Below are positions 26,574 through 35,720 of a stretch of DNA of 64,000 nt, in pieces. The translations under genes were made by a program, and so were the position numbers. Origin of the DNA: Nakamurella alba. GTDB taxonomy: Bacteria > Actinomycetota > Actinomycetes > Mycobacteriales > Nakamurellaceae. Numbering within the stretch: the first letter of the stretch is position 1; the number at the start of each line of letters is the position of its first letter. Where the stretch lies: contig NZ_WLYK01000002.1 of NCBI RefSeq assembly GCF_009707545.1, forward strand, positions 62,001 through 126,000, given 5' to 3'. The notes beneath the pieces were generated by a model, which searched no databases, was not told the origin of the DNA, and worked only from the letters and a program-made list of their open reading frames with translations.

Positions 26574-27926
26574 TCAGCCACGCATCCGGCCGACGATCCC
26601 GGTGTCGTACTCCCCCGAGACGAACTCCGGGTGATCGAGCAGCTCGGCGTGGAACGGCAGGTTGGACTTCGGGCCGACGACGGTGAACCCGGCCACGGCG
26701 GCGCGCGCCCGCTCCAGTGCCTGCGCCCGATCGGCGCCGTGCACCACGAGTTTGGCCATCAGCGAGTCGTACGCGGGGGTGACCGTGGTGCCGGCGGCGT
26801 AGCCGGCGTCCACCCGGACGCCGGGGCCGGACGGTTCCACCCACTCCCGGATCGCGCCCGGGCCGGGCAGGAACCGCTTCGGGTCCTCGGCGTTGATCCG
26901 CAGTTCGATCGCGTGCCCGGTCACCTGCAGCGCCGCCGGATCGAAGCCAGGGTCCTCACCGGCGGCGACCCGCAGCTGGGCCTCGACCAGGTCGATGCCG
27001 AGCACCTCCTCGGTGATCGGGTGCTCGACCTGCAGCCGGGTGTTCATCTCGAGAAAGAAGAACTCCGCGGGCCGGTCGCCGTCGGCAGGGCTGAACAGGA
27101 ACTCGACGGTTCCGGCTCCCTGGTAGGAGACCGCCTCGCCGGCCAGCCGCGCGGCGGCCAGCATCCGCTCGCGCATCGGGGCGTCCAGGGCCGGCGACGG
27201 GGTCTCCTCGGCGACCTTCTGGTTGCGCCGCTGCACCGAGCAGTCCCGCTCCCCCAGCGCCAGCACGGTGCCGTCCGCCAGCCCCAGGATCTGCACCTCG
27301 ACGTGCCGGACCCGCGGGTAGTAGCGCTCGACGAACACCGACGGGTCACCGAACAGCCGACCGGCGAACCCGGTGACCTTCTCGTACTCGACGGCCATCT
27401 GCCCCGGGTCGGTGACCACCGCCATGCCCATCCCGCCGCCGCCGGCGGAGGCCTTGATGATCACCGGGTAGCCGAACTCCGCCGCAGCCGCGGACGCCGC
27501 CTCCGCGCTGGTCACCGGGTCCTCGGTACCCGGCGCGACGGGGACCCCGGCCGCGGACATCAGGTTGCGGGCGGCGATCTTGTCGCCCATCGCGGTGATC
27601 GCCTCCGGCGACGGGCCCACCCAGACCAGCCCGGCCTCCACCACCCGGCGGGCGAAGTCGGTGTTCTCGGAGAGAAAGCCGTACCCGGGATGCACTGCGG
27701 CGGCACCGGTCTCGCGGGCGGCGGCCAGCACGGCGTCGACGTTGCGGTAGCTCTCGGCCGGGTTCGCCGGGCCGATCAGCACGGCCTCGTCCGCCTCGGT
27801 GACGAACGGCAGGTCGGCATCGACGTCGGAGTGCACGGCGATCGTGCGCAGTCCCATCGCCTTCGCCGTGCGGATCACCCGCCGGGCGATCTCCCCGCGG
27901 TTGGCCACCAACAGTGAATCGAACAC
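26574..27926 (-). CDS. accC: Biotin carboxylase (acetyl-CoA carboxylase subunit)
   Basis: 450 residues from a GTG at 27926, with GAGAGGAC upstream; the extra upstream frame is not conserved. Motifs: LLVANRGEIARRVIRTA, HPGYGFLSEN, the ATP-grasp loop KASAGGGGMGM, ERDCSVQRRNQKVAEE, and EMNTRLQVEHPITEEV with FLPGPG. Length shows a stand-alone carboxylase without a biotin carrier or transferase domain. Those partners are not in the window, so this may serve fatty-acid, propionyl-CoA or other acyl-CoA carboxylation. It is downstream of the APC permease by 72 bases. Confidence 0.93.
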   Translation of the reverse strand: MFDSLLVANRGEIARRVIRTAKAMGLRTIAVHSDVDADLPFVTEADEAVLIGPANPAESYRNVDAVLAAARETGAAAVHPGYGFLSENTDFARRVVEAGLVWVGPSPEAITAMGDKIAARNLMSAAGVPVAPGTEDPVTSAEAASAAAAEFGYPVIIKASAGGGGMGMAVVTDPGQMAVEYEKVTGFAGRLFGDPSVFVERYYPRVRHVEVQILGLADGTVLALGERDCSVQRRNQKVAEETPSPALDAPMRERMLAAARLAGEAVSYQGAGTVEFLFSPADGDRPAEFFFLEMNTRLQVEHPITEEVLGIDLVEAQLRVAAGEDPGFDPAALQVTGHAIELRINAEDPKRFLPGPGAIREWVEPSGPGVRVDAGYAAGTTVTPAYDSLMAKLVVHGADRAQALERARAAVAGFTVVGPKSNLPFHAELLDHPEFVSGEYDTGIVGRMRG

Positions 27927-27998
27927 GCCCGTCCTCTCGTTCGGCCCGGGACGCCCCGGTGCGTCCCGGGTTCGCCCGGGCCCAGCCACGATAGGCGG

Positions 27999-29573
27999 TC
28001 AGTCCCGTTCGCGCCGGTCGCCGAATCCCGGATCGAGGTCGCGCTGCGCAGCCAGGTTCGCGTCGAGCTCCTGGCCGGCGAGGACGGAGCCACCCTGCTT
28101 GCCGAGCCTGGAGTGCCGTCGGCCGTACAGGAAGTAGACGATGACGCCGATGGCCATCCAGATCAGGAACCGGATCCAGGTGATGGCGGTCAGGTTGATC
28201 ATCAGCCAGAGGCAGGCGATCACCGCCAGGATCGGGATGACCGGCATCAGCGGCACCTTGAAGCTGCGCGGCAGGTCGGGCCGGGTACGGCGGAGCACGA
28301 TCACGCCGATGGACACGAGCACGAAGGCGAAGAGGGTGCCCACGTTGACCATCTCCTCCAGCACCCCGATGTCCGAGACCCCGGCGATGATCGCGACGAC
28401 CACCCCGACACCGACCGTGATCCGCACCGGCACACCACTTCTCGGACTGACCGACCCGATCCCCCTGGGCAGCAACCCGTCCCGGCTCATCGCGAAGATG
28501 ATGCGGCTCTGGCCGAGCATCAGCACCAGCACCACGGTGGTCAGGCCGGCCAGCGCCCCGATCGCGATCACCTTTGCCGCCCAACCGTTCCCGACCAGGG
28601 AGAAGGCACTGGACAGGGTGGCGTCGTCGCCGGGCAGCTCGGTGTAGCTGACCATCCCGGTCAGCACCACGGTGACCAGCACGTACAGCACGGTGACGAT
28701 CACCAGCGAGCCGAGGATGCCGCGCGGGACGTCCTTGCCGGGGTTGCGGGTCTCCTCCGCGGCGGTGGCGACGACGTCGAACCCGATGAAGGCGAAGAAC
28801 ACCAGGGATGCCGCCGACAGCACACCGAACACGCCGAAGCTGGACGGCGCGCCACCGGTGATCAGCTGCAGCAACGGCTGTTCCAGGGTGCCGGCGGCGG
28901 TCCCGCCGTCGGCACCGCCGTCCGCGGGGACGGCCGGCGGGATGAACGGCGACAGGTTGTCGGCCTTGAAGTAGAAGAAGCCGACCACGATCACCAGCAG
29001 CACCACGGCGACCTTGATCGCGGTGATGATCGCGTTCGCCCGGGCCGAGACCTTCGCGCCGGTGGTCAGCAGGCCGGTGATCACCAGGACGATGAGCATC
29101 GCGCCCCAGTCGAGGTCGAACCCGATGTCGACGGTGGTGGTCAACGACCCGCCGAACTCGGCGAACAGGTCCGACAGGTAGAGCGACCAGCCCTTGGCCA
29201 CCACCGACGCGCCCAGGGCGAGCTCCAGCACCAGGTCCCAGCCGATGATCCAGGCGATCAGCTCGCCGAGGGTGGCGTAGGAGAAGGTGTAGGCGGACCC
29301 GGCCACCGGGACGGTGGAGGCGAACTCGGCGTAGCAGACGGCCGCCAGGCCGCAGGCGATCGCGGCGATGACGAAACCGAGGGACACCGACGGCCCGGCG
29401 GTGGTGGCAGCGACCCGGGCGGTCAGCGTGAAGATGCCCGCGCCGATGACGACGGCGACGCCGAAGACGGTGAGATCCCAGGCACCCAGCGACCGCTTGA
29501 GCTTGTGCCCCGGTTCGTCGGTGTCCTGGATGGACTGCTCGACGGTCTTGGTGCGCCAGACACCCCTGCCCAC
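27999..29573 (-). CDS. APC-family amino acid permease
   Basis: 524 residues from a GTG at 29573, with GGAGGGAG upstream. Twelve or more membrane helices are visible. The helix-1 substrate loop GVAVVIGAGIFTLTARVAA and helix-6 region FFAFIGFDVVATAAEETRNPGKDVPRG (split at lines) are characteristic of the cationic amino acid transporter (CAT/YfnA) branch of the APC superfamily. The substrate is likely an amino acid, unspecified. The N-terminal 40 and C-terminal 35 residues are polar and cytoplasmic. Confidence 0.92.
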   Translation of the reverse strand: MGRGVWRTKTVEQSIQDTDEPGHKLKRSLGAWDLTVFGVAVVIGAGIFTLTARVAATTAGPSVSLGFVIAAIACGLAAVCYAEFASTVPVAGSAYTFSYATLGELIAWIIGWDLVLELALGASVVAKGWSLYLSDLFAEFGGSLTTTVDIGFDLDWGAMLIVLVITGLLTTGAKVSARANAIITAIKVAVVLLVIVVGFFYFKADNLSPFIPPAVPADGGADGGTAAGTLEQPLLQLITGGAPSSFGVFGVLSAASLVFFAFIGFDVVATAAEETRNPGKDVPRGILGSLVIVTVLYVLVTVVLTGMVSYTELPGDDATLSSAFSLVGNGWAAKVIAIGALAGLTTVVLVLMLGQSRIIFAMSRDGLLPRGIGSVSPRSGVPVRITVGVGVVVAIIAGVSDIGVLEEMVNVGTLFAFVLVSIGVIVLRRTRPDLPRSFKVPLMPVIPILAVIACLWLMINLTAITWIRFLIWMAIGVIVYFLYGRRHSRLGKQGGSVLAGQELDANLAAQRDLDPGFGDRRERD

Positions 29574-29770
29574 GACGGTCTCCCTCCGGCCGGAACTGTG
29601 CAGCACGGCACCGGTCGGCGCCGTCGCGGTGGTCGGAGTTCCCGGCCGGGGCAGGGTTCAAGCGGACCCGGGCAGGGTCCGGGCCGACCGGACGATCGCC
29701 GGCGCCCGCCGGTCCGGGAGCCGCCGCCGGGCAACGGCACTCGAGGTCGGCACTCGGAGCCGGCACCACC

Positions 29771-29809
29771 GGTGCGGGAACCCGGTGCGGGAACCCGGTG
29801 CGGGAACCC
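29771..29809. repeat. Three tandem copies of a 13-bp repeat
   Basis: GGTGCGGGAACCC is repeated three times without interruption, just downstream of the manA stop codon in the 241-base gap before the permease gene. It may be a slippage product or part of a terminator (GGGAACCC is nearly self-complementary). Confidence 0.85.
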
Positions 29810-29814
29810 GCCGG

Positions 29815-30993
29815 TCAGAGCCCGTCGGTGGCCCGGTACACGGTGCCGTGGCCGCCGAGCACCACGTCGTGGTCACGCGCCGGCACCCACACCGACTGCC
29901 CCTTGGGGACGTCGAGGGTGCTGCCCCCGGAGGCCAGGGTGACGGCGCCGTCGACCACCAGCACCATCTGCGGGCCGTCGTGCCGTACCGGGACGGGGGC
30001 TCCGTCGACGGTGATCCGGGACAGCCGGAACTCGGGGACCGGCGTCGGGTACACGACCTCGGCGCCGGCCGACTCGCCACCCAGGATCTCCACCGGGCCG
30101 GCCGAGAAGTCCAGCACCTTCATTAGTTCCGGCACGTCGACGTGCTTGGGGGTGAGGCCGCCGCGCAGCACGTTGTCGGAGTTGGCCATCAGCTCGACAC
30201 CGACACCGGACAGGTAGGCGTGCAGGTTCCCGGCGGACAGGAACAGTGCCTGCCCCGGGGCCAGCACCACCCGGTTGAGCAGCAGCGAGGCCAGCACCCC
30301 CGGGTCGCCGGGGTAGCGCTCGCCCAGCTCCAGCGCGGTGCGGTACTCGTCGGCGAACGTGCTGCCCTGCTGCACCCGCGCGACGCAGGCCGAGAGCACC
30401 GCGCCCAGCATCGGTTCCATCAGCGAGGACGGGATGGTCAGGATCGAGGAGAACAGCGCCCGCACCCCGTCGCTGTCCGGCTGGCCGGACAACAGGGACA
30501 GGTAATGGTCGAGCTGCGGCACACCGAGCTCGGCGAGCAACTCGACGGTGACCGCGGGGTCACGGAACCCGCAGAGCGCGTGGAACTCGGTGAGCGCGCA
30601 GATCAGCTCGGGCTTGTGGTTGCGGTCGCGGTAGTTGCGGTGCGAGGAGGACAGCGGCACCTGCGCCTTCTCCTCGGCGTCGTAGCCGAGCCGGGCCTGC
30701 GCGATCGAGGGGTGCGCCTGCAACGAGAGCGGTTCCGCCGCCGCCAGCACCTTGAGCAGGAAAGGCAGCTGCCCGAACCGCTCGGCGACCCGGGACCCCA
30801 ACTCCCCCACCGGGTCCGCCTCGATCGCGGCCAGCAGGGTGATCTGCTCGGAGCGCAGCAACGCGGACGGATCGCCGGGGTGGGCGCCCATCCAGAGCTC
30901 CGCCTGCGGATGCGGCGCCGGGCTCGGTGCCCCGAGCAGCTCGGCGATCGCCGTCCGGGATCCCCACGCGTACGGGCGGATCCGGTTGGACAT
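29815..30993 (-). CDS. manA: Mannose-6-phosphate isomerase, class I
   Basis: 392 residues from the ATG at 30993, one base overlapping the previous stop (TGATG). Zinc-site motifs: LSLQAHPS (Gln-His), RDRNHKPELICAL (His-Glu) and SAGNLHAYLSGVGVELMANSDNVLRGGLT (His, split). It converts fructose 6-phosphate to mannose 6-phosphate, the entry to GDP-mannose. It is last in manB-Trm112-tobH-manA. Confidence 0.95.
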   Translation of the reverse strand: MSNRIRPYAWGSRTAIAELLGAPSPAPHPQAELWMGAHPGDPSALLRSEQITLLAAIEADPVGELGSRVAERFGQLPFLLKVLAAAEPLSLQAHPSIAQARLGYDAEEKAQVPLSSSHRNYRDRNHKPELICALTEFHALCGFRDPAVTVELLAELGVPQLDHYLSLLSGQPDSDGVRALFSSILTIPSSLMEPMLGAVLSACVARVQQGSTFADEYRTALELGERYPGDPGVLASLLLNRVVLAPGQALFLSAGNLHAYLSGVGVELMANSDNVLRGGLTPKHVDVPELMKVLDFSAGPVEILGGESAGAEVVYPTPVPEFRLSRITVDGAPVPVRHDGPQMVLVVDGAVTLASGGSTLDVPKGQSVWVPARDHDVVLGGHGTVYRATDGL

Positions 30994-32225
30994 CACATCC
31001 ACGTCTGGTCGCTCTCTCTCGTGCTCCCGTCCGGGTCGGCGGGCGCGGGTACCGGGCGCAGGTCCCAGCGGGTGCCGGCGGACCGGCCGAGGCCCGCCGG
31101 GTGGTCGTCGGGCCAGGGCGCTCCCGTGGCGACGGCCAGGTAGGCCGCGGTCGCGTCCAGCACGCGTCCGGCGGTGAACACCCGGGCCCACGGATCCTCC
31201 GGTCCGGCGGTGCGGGGCGGGGCTGCTTCCGCGAATCCCTGACCGGCCGGTGGGAGCACCGTACCGTCCGGCACCGCCTGGGCCGTCGCCCAGCCGTCGA
31301 GGTGGTAGGCCGACGGGACGGCCCGGCGCAGTCCGGAGACGAGCGCCGCCGCGGCCCGGTCCGGACCGGTCGGATCGGCGGTGGACACCAGCACCGGCTG
31401 CACCCGCTGCGCCGCGTCGTCGTCGAACGGGTCGGCGAAGATGTCGCGCTCCGACCCGATCCGGGCGAGTACCGGGGGCCGGCCGACCGCGCGCGCGGAG
31501 GGCAGCACCCCGCCGACGATCCCGGCCAGGCCGGTCAGCACCGCCGCGCCGTGCGCCAGCAGGGCATCGGCCGCGGCGTCGGCGCCGACCAGCAACGGCG
31601 TCCCGCCACCGAGGTGCTCGGCGAGATTGGCGGCCGGGTTGAGGAAGGACTCGGCGGAGGGATGCAGGGCCGGGGCCCCGGCGTCCAGCAGGTCGGCCAG
31701 GGCGTCCAGGTCGGGCTGCGCGCCGAGACCGGCCGCGGCGGCGACCGCGGCGAGCAGCGCCCACCGGGACGGCGCGGCGAGGAGTTCGGGCAGGGCGAGC
31801 TCGGACGGCAGCAGGGCGGGCCGGGTGGCGTCCGCGACCGGGCCCTCGGCGGCGGCGCGGACCACCGTCGTCGCGCCACGACGCAGCGCGACGGCGCCGG
31901 CCGCCGCACTGCGGGCGTCGTCCACCGACCCGGCGAGCACCACCACGACGTCCAGGGCGCCCACCCAGGCCGGCAGGTCGGCGGCCGCGACGACCGGCGC
32001 GGGCGCCGGGCCGAGCACCGCGGACAGCAGCGCCACGTCGATCGGGGCGGACGGGCCGATCACCACCAGGGAACGCGGCCGGTCGACGGTGGGCAGCCGG
32101 TCCCGCTGGCCCGAGACGACCCGGACCTGCGCACCGGCGTAGCCCAGGGCGGCGAGCAGCCGGCCGTGGTCGGCCTGCTGCAGGGCCTCCGGGTCGCGCA
32201 GGGCGGAGAGCCCGGGACCGCTCAC
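30993..32225 (-). CDS. TobH-like SIS/phosphomannose isomerase-type protein
   Basis: 410 residues from a GTG at 32225 (GTGA overlap with the preceding stop). It has the layout of the Rv3256c/TobH family, a divergent phosphoglucose/phosphomannose isomerase-like SIS protein. Residues 40-160 contain SLVVIGPSAPIDVALLSAV and ALDVVVVLAGSVDDARS (sugar-phosphate Rossmann part). A second domain ends in the conserved FADPFDDDA area. Catalytic residues of true isomerases are not evident, so activity is uncertain. The mycobacterial homologue occupies the same place between manA and manB. Confidence 0.8.
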   Translation of the reverse strand: MSGPGLSALRDPEALQQADHGRLLAALGYAGAQVRVVSGQRDRLPTVDRPRSLVVIGPSAPIDVALLSAVLGPAPAPVVAAADLPAWVGALDVVVVLAGSVDDARSAAAGAVALRRGATTVVRAAAEGPVADATRPALLPSELALPELLAAPSRWALLAAVAAAAGLGAQPDLDALADLLDAGAPALHPSAESFLNPAANLAEHLGGGTPLLVGADAAADALLAHGAAVLTGLAGIVGGVLPSARAVGRPPVLARIGSERDIFADPFDDDAAQRVQPVLVSTADPTGPDRAAAALVSGLRRAVPSAYHLDGWATAQAVPDGTVLPPAGQGFAEAAPPRTAGPEDPWARVFTAGRVLDATAAYLAVATGAPWPDDHPAGLGRSAGTRWDLRPVPAPADPDGSTRESDQTWM

Positions 32226-32425
32226 GACGCGCCCCGGTCGGGTGTGATCGCGTCCTCGAGCAGCAGCACCGGGATGCCGTCCCGGACCGGGAAGATCCGG
32301 CCGCACTCGGTGCAGGTCAGCGCCTGCGCGTCCGGGTCGTCCGGGGAGCCCTCGACCAGCGGGGCATGATGCTCCGCCGGGCAGGCGAGCACCGACAGCA
32401 GCACCGGATCCAGCTGCAGGGCCAT
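32222..32425 (-). CDS. Trm112/UPF0434-like small zinc protein
   Basis: 67 residues from the ATG at 32425. It has the pattern LLSVLACPAEHHAPL (one Cys, where Cys-x2-Cys is usual), LTCTECGRIFPVRDGIPVLL (Cys-x2-Cys) and a short acidic end. Trm112-family proteins partner methyltransferases. The stop overlaps the tobH start by 4 bases. The loss of one N-terminal cysteine leaves three rather than four likely zinc ligands. Confidence 0.88.
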   Translation of the reverse strand: MALQLDPVLLSVLACPAEHHAPLVEGSPDDPDAQALTCTECGRIFPVRDGIPVLLLEDAITPDRGAS

Positions 32426-32448
32426 AAGACAACCACCTCTTCCGTGTA

Positions 32449-32554
32449 CGGAACCGGGTGGAGCTGCCCGATCGGGCACGTGTCCGACCGGCGCGGCGAC
32501 ACGACCGGGCACCTGCCCGACGGTCGGCCGCTCGATCGTGCACCACCGGTTCCG
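32449..32554. repeat. Long imperfect inverted repeat upstream of the Trm112-like gene
   Basis: CGGAACCGGGTGG (32449-32461) pairs with CCACCGGTTCCG (32543-32554). Inside lie two related segments beginning GGGCACGTGTCCGACCGG and GGGCACCTGCCCGACGG. The structure could be a leader fold or the manB terminator; 32426-32625 holds no gene. Confidence 0.5.
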
Positions 32555-32625
32555 CGTCCAGTCTGGCATTCCCCGGGCGTCGTGCGCGTCGGGGATGCCA
32601 CCGGGAAACAGCGTTCCGGGCCGGG

Positions 32626-34008
32626 TCAGGACCGGATGAGGGCCAGGATCTCGTCGCGCAGCTGCGCCATCTGCGCGGCGTCCGCGGCCTCGACGTTGAG
32701 CCGGAGCAGCGGCTCGGTGTTGCTGGCGCGGACGTTGAACCAGTTGCCGTCCGGCAGGCTCACCGTGACGCCGTCCATGTCGTCGACATCTGCGTCGTGC
32801 GCGGCAGCCCACTCCCGTACCGCGGCCACCCGGCCCGGCACGTCGGCCACCTCCGAGTTGATCTCGCCGGAGGCCGCGTACCGGGCGTACTCGGCCACCA
32901 GCCCGGACAGCGGACCCTGCTGGCCACCCAGCGCCGCCAGCACGTGCAGCGCGGCGAGCATGCCGGTGTCGGCGCGGAAGAAGTCCTCGAAGTAGTAGTG
33001 CGCGGAGTGCTCACCACCGAAAACCGCTCCGGTGCGGGCCATCTCGGCCTTGATGAAGGAGTGGCCGACACGGGTCCGGACCGGGTTGCCGCCGAGCGCG
33101 GTGACCAGCTCGGGGACCGCCCGGGACGTGATCAGGTTGTACAGGATGGTGGCGCCGGGGGCCTTCGCCAGCTCCCGGCTCGCCACCAGCGCGGTGATCG
33201 CACTCGGCGAGACCGCCTCACCGCGCTCGTCGATCACGAAGCAGCGGTCGGCGTCGCCGTCGAAGGCCAGGCCGATGTCGGCGCCGGTGCGGCGCACCTC
33301 GGCCTGCAGGTCGACCAGGTTGGCCGGCTCCAGCGGGTTCGCCTCGTGGTTGGGGAAGCTGCCGTCGAGCTCGAAGTACAGCTCGTCGACCTGCAGCGGC
33401 AGACCGTCGAAGACGGCCGGCACGGTGTACCCGGCCATCCCGTTGCCGGCATCGACGACCACGCGGAGCGGCCGGATCCCGGACAGATCGACGAGGGAGC
33501 GGAGATAGGCGGCGTAGTCGCCGAGCAGGTTGCGCTCGGACACGGTGCCGGGCACGTCCGCCTCGGGGGCCGGGGCCCCGTCGAGCACCGCCTGGGCGCC
33601 GTCGCGGATCTGCGCGAGCCCCGAGTCCAGGCTCAGCGGCACGGCTCCGGCCAGGCACATCTTGATCCCGTTGTAGCGGGCCGGGTTGTGCGAGGCGGTG
33701 AACATCGCACCGGGCAGCTCGAGCACGCCGGACGCGAAGTACAGCAGGTCGGTGGAACCGAGCCCGGCCATCACCACGTCGAGTCCGGCAGCGGTGGCAC
33801 CGTCGGCGAACGCAGCCGAGAGCTCGGGCGAGGAGTCGCGCATGTCGTGCGCCACCACGACGACCTTCGCCTCGCCGGCGACCAACGTCGCGAATGCGCC
33901 GCCGAGGGCACGGGCGGCGTCGACGGTCAGCTGGCTGCCGACCAGACCGCGCACGTCGTAGGCCTTGACGATCTGCGACAGGTCGACCCTGCCCGGTGCG
34001 TCCAGCAC
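32626..34008 (-). CDS. manB: Phosphomannomutase/phosphoglucomutase
   Basis: 460 residues from a GTG at 34008, with AGGAG 7 bases upstream. Four signature loops are intact: AYDVRGLVGSQL, the phosphoserine loop MFTASHNPARYNGIK, metal loop AFDGDADRCFVID, sugar loop FGGEHSAHYYFEDF and phosphate loop VRASNTEPLLRL. It makes mannose 1-phosphate (and possibly glucose 1-phosphate), feeding the manC-like enzyme at 57.3 kb. Confidence 0.95.
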   Translation of the reverse strand: MLDAPGRVDLSQIVKAYDVRGLVGSQLTVDAARALGGAFATLVAGEAKVVVVAHDMRDSSPELSAAFADGATAAGLDVVMAGLGSTDLLYFASGVLELPGAMFTASHNPARYNGIKMCLAGAVPLSLDSGLAQIRDGAQAVLDGAPAPEADVPGTVSERNLLGDYAAYLRSLVDLSGIRPLRVVVDAGNGMAGYTVPAVFDGLPLQVDELYFELDGSFPNHEANPLEPANLVDLQAEVRRTGADIGLAFDGDADRCFVIDERGEAVSPSAITALVASRELAKAPGATILYNLITSRAVPELVTALGGNPVRTRVGHSFIKAEMARTGAVFGGEHSAHYYFEDFFRADTGMLAALHVLAALGGQQGPLSGLVAEYARYAASGEINSEVADVPGRVAAVREWAAAHDADVDDMDGVTVSLPDGNWFNVRASNTEPLLRLNVEAADAAQMAQLRDEILALIRS

Positions 34009-34552
34009 GCCTCTGCTCCTTCTGTCCGGATCCCTTGTCGGGACGGCCTTCTCGCGGATCTTCCCGCCGTTGACTGTCGGTACTGCTTCTCGGTACTGCC
34101 GGCGATCGATGCCCCCGGTGATCCGGCACCGCGTCGGTGTCCCGTGGTGCTTCGGAACGTCAACGTCTTCGGATGCCGGAACGTCGCTGTGATGTTCGCG
34201 GTGGTGCGATGCCGTTGCGATCGACACCACTGCCGGGCCGCACCGCGGTTGACAGGTGCGGCTTCGCAATCGCACTGAGCCTATCGGGCGAACGCCGTCC
34301 GCAGCACAGTTCTCGCTCACACCCGGTCGGGTGAACCCTTTCGGGAACGGGCTCGCTCCGCGTCACCGGGACGCCCCGGAGCAGTCCGGGTGCGTCGCGC
34401 CCCGGGTGTGCCGCGAACGGGTCGGCCCGGCGCCGGACGTCCGACTGGAGTTCAGTCGGAATTCGGCGGTAGGAAGAGCAGCGGCAAGAACAGAAGCAGC
34501 AAGAAGTGCGGAAGCAAGGAAGCCGGCAGCGAGGAGTGCAGCGGCGAGGTGC
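34009..34552. other. Gap between manB and the DUF3499 gene
   Basis: 544 bases with no convincing gene. The manB side has irregular third positions and lower G+C, with repeated CGGTACTGC and GGAACGTC segments around 34079-34190. A purine-rich stretch at about 34471-34540 is built of AAG/GCA-type triplets on the plus strand. TAGGCT on the minus strand (34278-34283) could be a -10 for manB but no -35 is clear. Confidence 0.6.
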
Positions 34553-34891
34553 TCAGTCGCGGACGACGCGCAGGTGTCCGCGACGGCCGGTGACCTGGTG
34601 CTCGTTCTCCGCCGGGCGCTCGATGCGGCCGGCCTCGCGGACGGCGTTGGCCAGCGCCTCGAGATCGTCCGGGCCGGGGCCGACCGGGCCGAGCTCGGCG
34701 TCCGGACGCACGACCTCCCAGCCCTTGGGCGCGGTGAGCCGGAGCGCATGCCGCGAGCAGAGGTCGTAGGAGTGCGGTTCGGCCGCTGTCGCCAGCGGAC
34801 CCACCACGGCGGTCGAGTCGGCGTAGGCGTAGGTCAGGGTCGCGACAGCGGGCTCCATGCACCCGGTCCTGGAACAACGTCGCGATCTCAC
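34553..34891 (-). CDS. DUF3499 zinc-ribbon-like protein
   Basis: 112 residues from a GTG at 34891; GTG 34900 is an alternative. The start RRCSRTGCMEPAVATLTYAY, then ADSTAVVGPLATAAEPHSYD and LCSRHALRLTAP are the conserved DUF3499 core, with three cysteines and a histidine as probable metal ligands. The family accompanies whiB2 and manB in mycobacteria (Rv3258c). TAACGT at 34899-34904 lies 7 bases before the start, suggesting a leaderless message. Function unknown. Confidence 0.88.
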   Translation of the reverse strand: MRSRRCSRTGCMEPAVATLTYAYADSTAVVGPLATAAEPHSYDLCSRHALRLTAPKGWEVVRPDAELGPVGPGPDDLEALANAVREAGRIERPAENEHQVTGRRGHLRVVRD

Positions 34892-34898
34892 CCGCCGC

Positions 34899-34904
34899 AC
34901 GTTA
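34899..34904 (-). promoter_or_regulatory. -10 element for the DUF3499 gene
   Basis: TAACGT (minus strand) fits TANNNT and ends 7 bases before GTG 34891, with no ribosome site between. Confidence 0.4.
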
Positions 34905-34946
34905 GTGCACCTGTGTGCCGCGCCCGTTCGCGGCACGCCGGACTCG

Positions 34947-34952
34947 TACACT
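34947..34952 (+). promoter_or_regulatory. -10 element for the zincin-like gene
   Basis: TACACT lies 8 bases before ATG 34961. The stretch TACACTTCGC also precedes the GT2 gene at 43524, where spacing is 6. Confidence 0.4.
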
Positions 34953-34960
34953 TCGCTCCC

Positions 34961-35707
34961 ATGCCCCCGCCTGCCGCACCCGGACCCGACGCCACCGGGC
35001 CTGACGGGACCGGGCGCCCGAACGGTGGGGCCGACGGTCCCGAGGCCACAGCGGCCGGCGGTTCCGAATTGTCGGGTGCCCCCGCGGGACGTTCCGTCGG
35101 GCGGGCTGCCGGTGCCGATCGTTCCGTCGGGTCGGCAACCGGTGCCCTCGGACCCGGCGCGTCCGAGACCGGTGGTGCCGCACGTGATCGGGTGGTCGCG
35201 GCCCCGGCCGGTACCTCGGGAACCGAGGCGGCCGCAGCGGAGCGGGATCCCGAGCGGGCCCGCGAGCACGCCGCCGGCCGGCGGGCCCGGGTGCGACGGG
35301 ACCGGCACGGCCGCGGGCTGCGCACTCCTTTGATGCGGGCGGACCTGCCCGGCGCCCGCACCCGGGCCGAGCAGTTCGACCAGGCCGTGCTCGATGCCGC
35401 CGCGGAGATGGAACTGCGCTGGCCCAAGGACATCGCATCGATCGACTTCGCCGTCGACGACGTGCCGCCGGTCCCGGCCGGGCCGATCGTGCCGCACCAG
35501 GACATCGTGCTCGACGGCGGCGTGCCGCTCACCCGGTTCACCCCGCCGGGCGTCGACTCCCGGGGACGTGCCACCCGGGCCCGGATCGTCGTCTACCGAC
35601 GTCCGCTGGAACTGCGGGCCGGGGATTCCGGTGACCTGGCCGACCTGGTGGCCGAGGTGCTGGCCGAGCAGATCTCGGCAGTGCTCGGCGGCGGCGACGC
35701 GGGTTAG
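34961..35707 (+). CDS. Zincin-like (DUF1025/Rv3259-type) protein without HExxH
   Basis: 248 residues from the ATG at 34961. The first 120 residues are a low-complexity Gly/Ala/Pro/Thr-rich region ending in a very basic patch (RARVRRDRHGRGLRTPL). The C-terminal 125 residues match the family around whiB2 in actinobacteria: RAEQFDQAVLDAAAEMELRW, IDFAVDDVPPVP, GVDSRGRATRARIVVYRRPLE (split). Where zincin relatives have HExxH, the sequence is LVAEVLAEQISAVLG, so both histidines are missing. It is therefore probably not an active metalloprotease. Confidence 0.8.
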   Translation: MPPPAAPGPDATGPDGTGRPNGGADGPEATAAGGSELSGAPAGRSVGRAAGADRSVGSATGALGPGASETGGAARDRVVAAPAGTSGTEAAAAERDPERAREHAAGRRARVRRDRHGRGLRTPLMRADLPGARTRAEQFDQAVLDAAAEMELRWPKDIASIDFAVDDVPPVPAGPIVPHQDIVLDGGVPLTRFTPPGVDSRGRATRARIVVYRRPLELRAGDSGDLADLVAEVLAEQISAVLGGGDAG

Positions 35708-35720
35708 GGCTGCGGGAGTC

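Noticed and set aside
34390-34593. Small Ser/Lys-rich protein in the purine-rich stretch
   Set aside because: The AAG/GCA triplet runs explain the composition; there is no ribosome site or conserved feature, and it overlaps the end of the DUF3499 gene.
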